Shown here in pieces: positions 50,605-61,564 of a stretch of DNA of 64,000 bases. A program made the position numbers and the translations under genes. The number at the start of each line of letters is the position of its first letter. Within the stretch, counting starts at the first letter, position 1. The notes under the pieces were generated by a model. The model searched no databases. It was not told the DNA's origin and saw only the letters and a program-made list of their open reading frames with translations. Source of the DNA: Aquila chrysaetos chrysaetos (taxonomy: Eukaryota > Chordata > Aves > Accipitriformes > Accipitridae); the NCBI RefSeq assembly GCF_900496995.4, contig NC_044011.1, forward strand, positions 11,998,041 through 12,062,040, given 5' to 3'.

Positions 50605-52387
50605 CTGTTCCTCTCACATTTTTGTCACTCTTCTCTCACAGCTGCTGCACAGTGTTTTTTATCCTTTCTTAAATATGTTTTCACAGAGGTACCACCAGCT
50701 TCCTTGATGGGCTTAGCTTTGGCCAGCGGTGGGTCCGATGCAGAGTCATCTAGAACCAACAGCGTTCAGCATGGGGCAGCCCCTAGTCTCTGCTCACAGA
50801 GGTTCCCCCCTCCCATCCCCACTACCAAACCCTTGCCATATAAACCCAGCACAGTCCTGTCCAGGACAAAGCATGCCTCACTCTCTCAAGGAGGAAGGCC
50901 TCCATCTTGGATACACATACCTTAGGGTAAATCAGATAGAGTCATCTCCTGATTTCAGTGGCAGCAAGACAATACCCCAGGGAAGAATCTGAAGTATGCA
51001 CACAGGGCAACATTTACTTGGGGGGAATCTGCCATAAAGGCTGAATTTTCTAAAATCATTCAGTGGAAATCATAGCCACCAAAAAGGCTGTTGGCTTCAA
51101 CAGAAGGGAGGCAGATGGTCACATGCTCAAAAAATGTCCTTGTGAAGAGACAAGATCAGATTAACCTGGTGATAATGAACAGAGTTTGCAAGCAGAAGCA
51201 GCATGCTAAGTCCCTGAGTAAGTTTTCCTGTGACATGACTGCAAAAAACACAGAATGGCCCTTACTGCTGTGTAAAGGGCTACTAAATGCACTTTCACTG
51301 AACTTTGGAGAGCCTCCCGTTCTCAGACCACAAGCAATAACCAAGGATCACAGGGACTGTGTCATACCTAAGCACTGAAGAAAAACTTTTCAACTTAATC
51401 AAAGTAGACCAAGTTGCTAGTCCTTTACCTCCATTTAATTATTTTGGAGGAGAGCAGGCACGCTTAACTCTTTGAACATGAGTCCACCTGCCATGACTTG
51501 CTTTCCAAAGGAGAGGAGTTTAAGGAGGAGTACCCACAGAACATCTCATGGATTAAATCGAGGACCAAGACTCCAGGAAGTTCTAAAAATAAGGCAGGTT
51601 TTTGTTGCCTCAGCCAGAATAAGAACTATTTTTGTGGTTACAGTCTGCCTCTTGCCCCTACCACTTTGAGAAAACAGACATTCTTCAGATATCCTAATCA
51701 GATGATCAGAAACAAATTTAATGATCCAGAGACTTGCCCCACCTCAGATAGAAAAGATAATGATTTCAATATTGTTTAACATTAGTTTGTGATACCCATC
51801 TGGCACATGTTCCAAATTACTTGAAATGTGAACACTCAAGCATAGAGACAGTTAAGTGTTCTGGGGTTTTTTTGTGTCAACTTCCCTGCTAAGTATAAAA
51901 GCAGCTTTTCCTATGAAACCTGGACAGTACTTGAAATAAAAAAGACATGAAGTGCAAGACATTACACAGATAAGCACTGACATGAGGTGAGACTTGTAGG
52001 TTCAACATGACTCCTAGAAAACTGAAGAGCTTCAAGATGGTATGGAGGATCACAGCTATAGGTGAGAACTGCCCTTCTCCCTATCTTCAATAAAGGGTTG
52101 AAAAGACCATCTCATTGCATCCGAGGTATACAATAACCCCAGAATCTTAGTAAAGACCCCCTACAATCATGAAAAAGATCAATGGTAGAATCTTGTACTT
52201 GAAACTGTCTCAGCCCATTAAACACCTATAAAAGCCCTGAGAATTTTTTTAGCTATTTACATACTTGAACTAGTCAAAGAGAACAAAAACCATCTGGATG
52301 ATAAAATAAGCAAATCTGGTATCACTTAAGTTTCACTTGAAGATCAAAAGGACAGTAAAAAGGTGACACTGCCAATCACACAGCTTT

Positions 52388-52642
52388 TGTAAACGTGTTT
52401 TGTTTTGGTTTTGTTTTTCATTAGAATGATGCAGCATCCACTATATGCAGCAGATTTCATCTGAACAAAATATAGAAAATAAGTTTTCTATTTACGTGCC
52501 AGGCTCTCCTAACAAACATTAATGAACACTGTTTATATATAGAAACAGGACAGAAACCCACCACTGAGAATTTTTCTATTTGTTGGGGTGGGGGATTTTT
52601 TGTGAGCTTTTTTTTCTGGTTGGTTGGTTTGTTTTGTTTTTT
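52388..52642. repeat. Two T/G-rich low-complexity tracts
   Basis: GTTTTGTTTTGGTTTTG near 52398 and a longer T/G run at about 52570-52642 (including TGGTTGGTTGGTTTG). These are simple sequence. Confidence 0.8.
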
Positions 52643-53597
52643 AACCTTTAACATAAATGCGTCTGTGTTTATCCAAAATGGCATCAGCTGAAAAATATGA
52701 TTACAAGTTGCAACTCCAGTTAACTGAAGTCCAAGTCACAGGTCACTTAGACTGAACCTGTTTTATCACAAAATACGGAAGCAATTTTGCGTTGTGTGGA
52801 ATCTCATCTGCTGAGAAGTTAGTCTTACTGCATTGTTAATTCAAGAACATCCTACTCATCTGCATACTAAAAACTATGTGCACAGTGAGATACTATATAA
52901 AACTCTTCTTGCTTAGAAGTAAAGCCACTTGCTTAGGCAACAAGGCATCCGCTCATCCCTTACTCTTGAAACACACAATGACATGAAACTCCAGACAGCT
53001 GATGCTCACAAACAGCTGCCACAGTTCATAACAGTCATATTTTACCTTAACCTAAGTTCAAAACTCATTAAGTGGCACATTATTTCCTGTTTGCTGCAAA
53101 GGCCTCCAGAATGACATCTGGAACACAACTATACGATGACAATACTGAAGAGTACACAATATTCAGAACATTACGCAACACATAACAATCAAACATTAAC
53201 ACTTCTGAACAAAGTCCAATGTATATTCGTGCCAGGTCGTTGATTGTTCATTTGCTAACCAGTCACATAATCAGATTAGTTTTGTTCTGCAGCCTACTCC
53301 TTTGTTGGGATGTTCATGTGAAAATACTAACACAACCCAACTTTCATCTTGCTAGCAGAATTCTCTCCATTTATATCACAATAAGCTTGAAGATAGCTCT
53401 TTTGTTATATGCTTGAAAACAGACCTTAGGGGCAGGGAAAAAAGCAAATCTTAAATGAAAAGCATATATTACAATCTGTTTCTTCTGTTCCATTTTTTTT
53501 TATATTGTAAAATTCTCAGTTCAATATTACATTATGACACTGTCAAACAACTTTTTTCTACTACTATTTTTCTCCAGCTCATTCATATTATGACTTT

Positions 53598-53621
53598 AAA
53601 TAAATAAATAAATAAATAAAT
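53598..53621. repeat. (AAAT)6 microsatellite
   Basis: Six uninterrupted AAAT units. Confidence 0.97.
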
Positions 53622-56600
53622 GTCAGCACAGTTTAGGATGAAACTAAGCACCAGAACACTGAAATATCCTCAAGGCAGAAATCACATTTTTCTGATTGAT
53701 TCTACAAATCTAGCCTTATGTGAATTCTCATGAAATTCTACCTTTTTAACTGCAAAATATAGGAAAAAAAAATCATACATGCTTATTTTGTATAGATTTT
53801 TCTACTACAGTCTGCATACCTACTAGTGCATGTGTTGCAGAATTTGATTTGTCAAAATGGCAGAGGTGTGGACTTTTGCTGTCATATTTCATAGTGCATC
53901 TAATGATGATTAATAATGTTTTCTCAATTACCAGGCCATTGGCAAGGTATAATGAATGCTATTAGTCTTCTTATTTTGCTCCTTTCATTCCCTAACACAT
54001 TTCTGTTTCCTCCTTCTGGCAAATACTGATGGAAACCAAGCAGATGAATCCTCCATATCCAAAGGACCTTATTTTTCTATTACTCTTACCAAATACTGCC
54101 TCTGACACCACCAGCATGTAGAACCTACACCAAATACATACCTTGCATTATTGAGTAGAGAGGGCTGCATTCAACTCAATTAATACTTGATTCAGGAATA
54201 CAGGCAGCGCTTGGAGACAGTTTACAACTAAAGCACATTAGAGCTCAAGTAGCAGCAGGGTAACTCCTGCTATCATGGAAAGACCGATAAATCATCGGTA
54301 AAACACAGTTGCAGCACGTAGAAGTCAGAAACTCCCAGCACTCTCACAAACACAGTCCCTCAGAAGAGTCTCTATGCTGGGACTGGATGCCTTCGTTATT
54401 TTAAGCCTACTTCTCCTCCATTCAGTTTTCCTCTCCAGTTTGGATTACTGCTACAATATTTACCACATGCCGAACAGTCACACTACAAGAACCCCATTCT
54501 TCAAACTGTCTCTGCTTTACATGCCATAACTTTTTATCAACACTATCTGAATGCTATTTTTTTTCCTCAGTGCTGTAAACAACCACTAGATTTTGCTCAT
54601 CTGAAGATGATCAAAGATGCCTGAACACACATTCTGACTGAAAGAATTTAAATCAGCTTCCTGATATTACAGCAAGCATCGAATTCTCCACTGAACTTAG
54701 ATTTTTCTCATTTTAGGAAAGTACATTCAGCAGGTAAGAGACTATGAAGATAGTTTTAGCAGTAGTATTCTCAGAAAAACAAGCTAAAACATACAGGCAA
54801 ATCCTCTAGAATACTTTAAGCACCAAGAAAGTTAAACTCAGACAAAAAATATTTCCTTACACAGCAGAATATCTAATGCGCTTACGGAGACAGAAAAAAA
54901 AAAGGTTAATGTGGCCTGTCTAAAAAGTAAAATAGCCACAAGTTTGTAATGGCTGAAATTAAACCATGAGTCACAGCATGTTACTCAACACAGTTTAGAT
55001 TAATTTATTATCAGATTTATGTAGTGTAGGTACATTTTTATTTGTAAAGACTATTAGAATGCTCATATTGGCAAACAGCAGAGCAACAGGTCAATTTCTG
55101 GGCAGTCTTCTATTTTAATGAGGTTTTCTTTTATGTTTTGCCATTCTACAAACAGTCTGAACTACAACTATTATCCAAAAACCACCCTAAATTTTTGCTT
55201 CTGTACCATTTTAAGCAACAGCTTTCTATGGAAAGCTTTACTCATGAGACAATACACTGAAAATGGTCTTTGCAAACCAGTAGCGTGTGTATCATATTGA
55301 TCAGATTATCTTTCCAATTTCTTATTCAGAAAAAACAATTAAAACAAACCTACAAGGTACAATATGAGTCTTCAGTGGTACATAGTTAAATCTTTAATTG
55401 TAAAGGAAATCTATGCTGCATAATAGACCAAAGCAATAGAAATGGGTGTATAGTCTAAAAAGGAATGACCGATCTTCATACTGAAGTGAATGTGAATACA
55501 TATTAATCACTTCCAAATTACGCAATGTTTAAATGTTTGTAAATAGATTTCTTTATGTCATTTGATTTTTTTAGTACTTACTGGAATCCTATAGGCAGAC
55601 ATTGAGCACCATGTTTGAACACTGGAAGGCTGGTGACAGGCTTTAAAAAAAGTACAATCATACTAAAAGAGAAACTCCAAAAGATTTATTAGGATTTCAA
55701 CAGACATTGCAAAAAAATATTGCATAATGATTGAAAACATAATATTTAAACAAAGTAGCAATGTGGTATCAAGTAAAAGAAAGACTGGAACAGCTGTCTA
55801 TATATGCTGTAAGGAAGATGTACCAGAAAAGGGATACGACATTTTTAAAATTCAAGGGCAGATGTGAACAAGCCACATTTTGATAGACTGACTATACACC
55901 ATAGAAGTTTTACAAACTGCATAGCAGTGTTAAAAAAAAAAGTTTTTATCCTAACTATATTGTATTCCTGCGTTTGGAGCAGTTTACAAGGCAGAGATTT
56001 TGTTTGCAACATTGATATTTTAATAGCTCTGGATTCTCATTAAAAATAGACTAATTTAACAAAAAAGCCTGTATCTACATTTGAAAACAAAAGTGCATGT
56101 ATTGAGAAATAGTGTTATTTCTTAAGAACACCGAGTACTTTAAAAGTTCATTTTAATAGATCAACAACTGATACTTTAGATGTAGATCTGCACTGTGCTA
56201 CAAGCGAGATTCTACCAACACCAGCTCCTCTAACTGAACTCCCTCTTCTCCTAAGCGACTGAGACACATGCCTGCCTACCATACTTACCAGGGTTCTGGG
56301 TAGTTACAAAGAATGCTGCGTACCAAAACCACCACACTGCTGACTAAAAAAATATCAGTAACCCAAGACAGATGTTTTAAAGGAGATTTAGCCATAAATG
56401 CAAGCATAAACTCCTCAACATTCAGGATCCTTCCAGTCACACAACTACTTTTAAACACTGGAGAGCAGCAGCAAGGAGCCATTAGAGCTAAAAGACAAGA
56501 ACTGATAAAAGTCTGTCTCCTGCCTTGTACTGAAGAATTTGTGGGTATTGAGCACTTCAGTGCACTTGGAGAACAGGGGCGGGGCGGGGGGTGTGTGCGC

Positions 56601-57259
56601 GCATTTAAAATCCCTACCTAAAACCCAGTTGGTATAGTCAGATTTGTACGTGAATCTAGACTCTCTTTTCCAGATAACTGTGGTAACAGCTAAGAATTAC
56701 TGCAAATATTGCTAACTTCTGTAGAGGGTTTACTCCTTTCCTCTCTCCAAACAAAAAAAGATAAAGTGTGGAAAGAGAACACGTAGTTTGAAGATCCAGG
56801 CAGAACTTCTGTTTGATCTCTTGTAATTTCAACTCATGGCACTGAAGAACTAGATTTATTTTTTTCCTGGGCACCTGTAGCACTCTGGATTGAAAAAGGC
56901 AGTGAGTGTTTAGCTGGACTGGACCCAGAATGGGAAATGCACAGGTACTGAAGTTGTGAACTGCAGCCAGACTAGCCATAAAAAAAGTGTCCAGTACAGA
57001 AATTACGAGTAATAAATTTAGCCATTTTTGTAAACATGTCCTCCTTACCAATCTCTTATTTTTTCCTATAATGGAAATACGTACTGTATTTCTTTGTTCC
57101 AAGCTCTGGTCTGTTTCTGTTTTAGCTTTGTGGCACAGTTGCTAAGTGCAACAGGCTAGAGACACCAACATTAATATAAACAAGTTGGAAAGTCAGTTCA
57201 AGTTATTACAGTTTTGCTATACCAGGCCATTTTTCGTAACAGTTATTCTCTGTTCACAA

Positions 57260-58401
57260 ATGCTTTGTAAGATCTTTTATTATGGAAGACTGGAAGCAAA
57301 TTGGAGTTGTTCATTCAACAGATGTAGTTGAACATACATTTCTGATATGCCTTATGCAATTAACAAATCATGTCTCATCTTATGAAGATGATACATTTGC
57401 TATACATACCAGTAATTTAAAATGCTCCTCAAAAAAGCAGCATTTTATAGACAAATTAACAGAAAAGGAGACAATACATCTCACAATACCATAGAACAAG
57501 TAAAGCCCTTTCATTAGCTGCATTATAAATTCGTAACTGTTCATCACATACTTTGAATTTCTGACTGCTCAAGCAATTTAACCCTCAGCCAACTGCAGGA
57601 CAAGGAAAAACATTTTCAACATTTTATATCGATGTCATTGTAGGTGCGAGAGTAAAAACTAGTATTCCATGTTTTTAGCTCTAAAAGTTTTGCTCCCAAA
57701 AGTGAAATAACTGTTAATAGTTCAGAAGAAAAATAATCATTGTTGACATGTCAAAAGGAAGTTGTAATAAAAATGAAGCTGCTGCAAATCTGAGTTAGCT
57801 TAGATCATTCCTAAAAAAAATTCTTTTAAAAAAAGCTGATCCTAGATCACCTGTTAACTAGGAAGAGCACTAAAACACTGCTTTCATGAGAAAAGATGTG
57901 CTTAAAAGCTGTGTTTGAGACATCTACTATAAAGTTTTGAAATCTTCCTTGTCTTTCAAATATTTGGATTATAATTTGTTAAAAAAAATAGACCAAATAC
58001 AGAAAGTACATTTGGTCAGGATTTTGTCTCACTACAATTCAGTGTTTCCTATCTAAATGTGCATACCATTTAGAGGCCATTTTTGAAATGTTATCAGTCA
58101 ACAGCAACATGGGCACCAGTGAATCAGAAAACACACCTCAGGATTTTGTTCTTAAATTATATAAGTTAGATAAAACTACCCTGTCCAGCAAGTTCCGAAT
58201 TTTTCAAACGTTAAGGCAACTTTCATTACTTTCCAGCTAAACAGTATTATAAAAAATAAATGTCACTTCAAACCTTATATACACAGTGACAGAGTAGATT
58301 TAGCTAGAAAGTATCTTTAGTACATTAATAAAGTGTCACGTAATATTACCGAGGTTATATCAGGTGCTTGAGTGTATGTGCAATTGGAGTGGTTGCAATA
58401 T
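57260..58401 (-). other. FBXO30: Candidate FBXO30 proximal 3' UTR
   Basis: Sequence after the FBXO30 stop codon on the minus strand. The first canonical AATAAA on that strand is at 57281-57276, followed by moderately GU-rich sequence, so a 3' UTR of about 1.1 kb is possible. TATAAA variants occur earlier, and other AATAAA hexamers lie further on (about 56.86 and 55.69 kb). The true end cannot be fixed without transcript data. Confidence 0.4.
57276..57281 (-). terminator. Candidate FBXO30 poly(A) signal AATAAA
   Basis: This is the first AATAAA on the minus strand downstream of the FBXO30 stop, about 1.1 kb away. The downstream sequence contains a TTTGTG element that could serve as the GU-rich part. 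It is only a candidate, because AT-rich DNA yields many such hexamers. Confidence 0.35.
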
Positions 58402-58605
58402 TTAAAGTACTGGTTTCAAAACAGAGCGCAGTGAACGTCCTTCTTTAGTGAGTTCTCGTGTTACACACATACATGGCAGTGGAACAGCCTCCTCTCTTCT
58501 CTCTACAGCATTATAGCTACATTTCTTCAAGTGGTCAGCCATGCTTACGATGTCAGCAAACTTCCACTCATTCACAGTACAGAAGGCTGTACTGAAGCGC
58601 CAAAC
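58402..58605 (-). CDS. FBXO30: FBXO30 last coding exon (residues 693-759 plus stop)
   Basis: Sixty-seven codons and a TAA complete FBXO30. The exon follows a TTTTCTAG acceptor (AG at 58607-58606) and begins in phase 0 with Val-Trp-Arg, joining exactly to the GAA-AAG end of the previous exon across an 867-bp intron. The translation runs from VWRFSTAFCTVNEWKF to the terminal SLRSVLKPVL, which matches the conserved C-terminus of vertebrate FBXO30. The total is 759 residues against 745 in human; the excess lies in the variable middle region. This exon is easily missed because it is short and has no initiating Met. Confidence 0.97.
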   Translation of the reverse strand, partial: VWRFSTAFCTVNEWKFADIVSMADHLKKCSYNAVERREEAVPLPCMCVTRELTKEGRSLRSVLKPVL

Positions 58606-59472
58606 CTAGAAAATAAGTTGCACTTAGGCTCAAAATGTTTTCAGATACCTGAACTTAGAGCAGGAAATTAAATGTTTGTGCTAGAATACTTTCAGGCAAT
58701 GTTTTGCGTTTACTATAAATCATACTGAAAATCAACATGACAAAAACATACAATGCTAACTTTTGTATAGTCAGTCCCAGGCTGATTCAGATTCCAAGTC
58801 AACTCTGAACACTGGGAAGAAAGACAGGCTGTATTTTTTGCGTCTACAAAGTAGATGCAATCAGAAGTTAAATGATGAAGTATCACATGACCAGTCACAA
58901 TGATCTGTTTCTGAAATGATCAACTTCCGCAATTCCAAATGATTGCTGCAGATACTCTGCAGTTTGGGGGGAGGGGCTGGGAAATGGTGAAAACCGTACT
59001 ATACAAAGGTCACCCAAAGGTTTTAAGAATTGTTTACATACTTAAGGCACTCAGTATCATGGCAATGGATAGGATCTCAACAGGTTAGCAAAAATTAAAA
59101 TTGCTGTAAGCAGTATAAAGACAGCAACTTTGTAGGCAACTTTCCCACTTTCATGGAATATTGATATTAAAGAAAATCATGAATTAATCACTTAATATTT
59201 TAAAATCTTGGGAAAAACAGAGATTAATTTATTTACATGAAGTAAAAACTAGACAGACACTACTTCAACTTCTTCAAATGTGGAGAGGACTGAACCAACC
59301 TGCTAGCAATTTTCACTAATTGTTGTTCTATATGACAATCTGTTTCTTGAAGGGATATTACATCAAAAAAGAGTAATAACAATAGTGATGAGGGAAAATA
59401 TTAAGGGAAAAAAGCAGAGACATGACCAATTTAATACCTTCTCTTTCACCTTCAAAATAAAAAATAACCTAC
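58606..59472 (-). other. FBXO30: FBXO30 last intron
   Basis: A phase-0 intron of 867 bp between the two FBXO30 coding exons. The donor is GTAGGT at its high-coordinate end and the acceptor TTTTCTAG at its low-coordinate end. Nothing inside it looks coding or repetitive. Confidence 0.95.
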
Positions 59473-61548
59473 CTTTTCTTTTATCTGCCAAGAAGAACTT
59501 CCATCTGGGTACTTTCTCTTCTCCCAAAGCAGTATCACCATTCCACGTGCTTGAAGCAAGCTTCCACATACATCTCTCATTAAACGTGACACTCTTGAAA
59601 GCTGACATAAACTAAAGCCATCTAGAAAACTAGCAATGTGCTGCAGAACCTCAAAAGGTAGACTACTCAGATGGTCGTTGTGTAGTCCAATTAAGCAGCT
59701 TTTTGCTGGTTCTACTAATACTGTGGATATACAAGGCTGAACTCCAAATGACCGTAAGTGGCGGTCATGAATAATTTTTGCCCCTTGTGTCGAAGGACAA
59801 AACCTTCGTTGAGAATATGTACACCCATAATATGCCAAAGGACACCTCTGCTCCATCCAGCCATTAAGGCCAGCATGAATGTCACCATGCACATTCTTAA
59901 AATGCGATGAAAATTCATTCCTCCTAAACAACTGTCCACAAACAAATGTAAACATTGAACGCTGTTTTGTTTGGTATCTAGCCACATATTCCAATACCAA
60001 ATCCAGTCCAAGGGTCTGGAATGGACTTGGATTTGAGAGCTGCGGGTTGGCATGATCACATGCAGAAGCTGAAGCTATTTCCCCCACCATTGTATTTGTG
60101 GCCAATATAGCAGATGGGAGAGAAAATGTTTGGGTCCCAAAGTCAACGTGATACACATCGACAGTGCGACTTTCTGATATCCCCCTACCTCCGGGAGAGT
60201 CTCCTAGGCAAAACAACAGAGCTGCAGTGATTAGATCAATCCCCTGAAGACCCATAGGATCTTCTGTTATCTCCAAATCTGATGTATCAACAGCTTTGTC
60301 TTCTTTTGGTGTAGACCAATAGTGGTTAACAAGGAATTTGTATGATCGATGCCGTAAAAGTGAAAACGCATCTATGTTTCTCAATCTTTCTTGCTCTACT
60401 TGTCTCTCTAACATTTCTTCTTCATTAGCATTATGGGGAAGTAGTACATGATTAACATTGCCATTAACTAAGTGATCAGCTGATATTACTTCTTTAAGTT
60501 GTGCTGTTACAGGGAAGGAGCTGCAAGACTGTAATGCTTCACCATCATGAGATGCAGTACATTCACCATTTGCTACACTGGATGATTTTGAATTAGATAC
60601 ACCAAGATCTTCATTCTGGTCCAACACCTTTGAACATTCATTTTCTACATGAAAGCCATTACACAAAAGTGAGGAGTTACTGAGGTTTAGATTTAAGTCA
60701 TGTTTTTGCACTACATTGTAACAAATATCACTAGAACCATTTTGCTCCATTTGTGAATTTTGACTCAGGCTATCAAAGTTAATTCCCCCAACTGCTCCTA
60801 TGTTATCTTCATCTGGATATTCATGGTCAGACTTTTTATCCTGAATAATGCCATTAGAAGCTTGTTCTTTAATCTCAGTATCTTCTTTCATTTCATGTGG
60901 TGAAGAGCAGAGCCTTGAACTTAACATATTAATGTCCCTTGTAGCAGTGTTCAGGATATCCAGAGCAGCAGCTAAACTCCTCGTTGTTTCTACAGTAGCT
61001 TGATAAAGTGCACCATAGGACTCTTCATCTACAGGCATCAAACCATTTGAATGCACTGTATCTGGGGCACTCGATTTGACAGAGGTTTGCTCTCTGGATT
61101 CTGGTATTTGATCACCCGCTTTTGACATCATAGTTGCTACTTTAAGTGATTCTAATAACATGCGCTGGTCTTGAAGGGCTAAAGCCATATCTAGCTGTTC
61201 CACTTCATCAACATCTTTACTCAGATTTTCATAAGATTTTCGGTCTGCGTAACTGACTGGCCATCTATTCCACTCCATGGTACAACATACCACACTTGCA
61301 GGACAAACTTCTAGATGATCAGCAATTTTATTTCGGGCTACTATGAAGGGACATCCAAAGCCACTATTCAAACAAGGCACTCTTTCAAGTGGACATAACA
61401 TGCGATGTTCCTCAGCTTTACATGAGTGAAAAACTGCTCCGCAAACCAATGGGCAGCCAATCAAATCACAGGAAATGCCAGGCTCTGGTCTGGTCATACA
61501 ACGACGGCTGACACAGTTCAGACAGTGTAAATGTTGGTGTTCCTCCAT
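59473..61548 (-). CDS. FBXO30: FBXO30, F-box only protein 30, first coding exon (residues 1-692)
   Basis: This exon encodes the bulk of FBXO30, a substrate receptor of SCF (SKP1-CUL1-RBX1) ubiquitin ligases; in mammals it targets the kinesin Eg5 and acts in muscle atrophy (family knowledge). The N-terminus (about residues 8-90) is rich in Cys and His and forms the TRAF-type zinc finger, with key residues in the segment CDLIGCPLVCG and the later HLEVCPASVVCC. The middle (about 150-430) is acidic, low in complexity and diverged from mammals. The stretch after PKEDKAVDTSDLE is nearly identical to the human protein as I recall it. The F-box begins at LSSLPFEVLQHIASFLDGF (about 627-672). I chose the ATG at 61548 because it aligns with the mammalian N-terminus (MEE...). 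The frame stays open 20 codons further upstream, but that crosses a splice acceptor. The exon ends in AAG followed by a GTAGGT donor, phase 0. Confidence 0.98.
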
Positions 61549-61564
61549 GACTGTAAATCCAATT
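61549..61564 (-). other. FBXO30: FBXO30 5' UTR remnant and splice acceptor of the first coding exon
   Basis: Upstream of the ATG on the minus strand there is a long polypyrimidine tract (about 61590-61570) ending in CACTCAG, AG at 61566-61565. This places the exon start at 61564, leaving 16 nt of 5' UTR before ATG. A second AG 14 nt further in (61552-61551) is a weaker alternative acceptor. As in other vertebrates, the rest of the 5' UTR should be a separate upstream exon. Confidence 0.8.

Larger units (their letters stand above)
49661..50853. mobile_element. Solo LTR, avian ERV type, about 1.2 kb, with internal minisatellite
   Basis: The element runs from TGTTCTTGGGTTTGG to AAACCCAGCACA and matches, from memory, a long LTR family common in neoavian genomes (body including ACACCCACCCAGCC, GATCACTCACCAATTAC and the repeated CTGCTCCAGC units). 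The termini are TG...CA, but the flanks (GGTTT and GTCCT) do not form a clear duplication, so boundaries are approximate. There is no retroviral coding sequence beside it. The long open frames on both strands between 49.9 and 50.7 kb are by-products of its GC-rich repeats, not genes. Confidence 0.82.
36962..57259. other. Intergenic region between the EPM2A promoter and the FBXO30 3' end
   Basis: Roughly 20 kb of AT-rich DNA with no recognisable protein-coding exon on either strand. The parts I can describe are listed separately: perfect inverted repeats near 37.95, 44.00, 44.66 and 44.77 kb, a G-run near 42.00 kb, a strong minus-strand poly(A) motif at 42.08 kb, a 1.2-kb LTR at 49.66-50.85 kb, T-rich simple sequence near 52.4-52.65 kb and an AAAT microsatellite at 53.6 kb. 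Some of the right-hand part may belong to a long FBXO30 3' UTR. Confidence 0.7.

Noticed and set aside
49923-50672. Overlapping open frames of more than 200 codons on both strands
   Set aside because: They lie entirely within the LTR minisatellite. The repeats carry few stops in any frame, and the products are low-complexity repeats of Ser/Pro/Gly-rich units.
56656-57102. 148-codon minus-strand frame downstream of FBXO30
   Set aside because: It lies in the presumed FBXO30 3' UTR or just beyond, has no recognisable family motif, and is an unsurprising length for a 64-kb window. Ribosome profiling or conservation of its codons would be needed to revive it.
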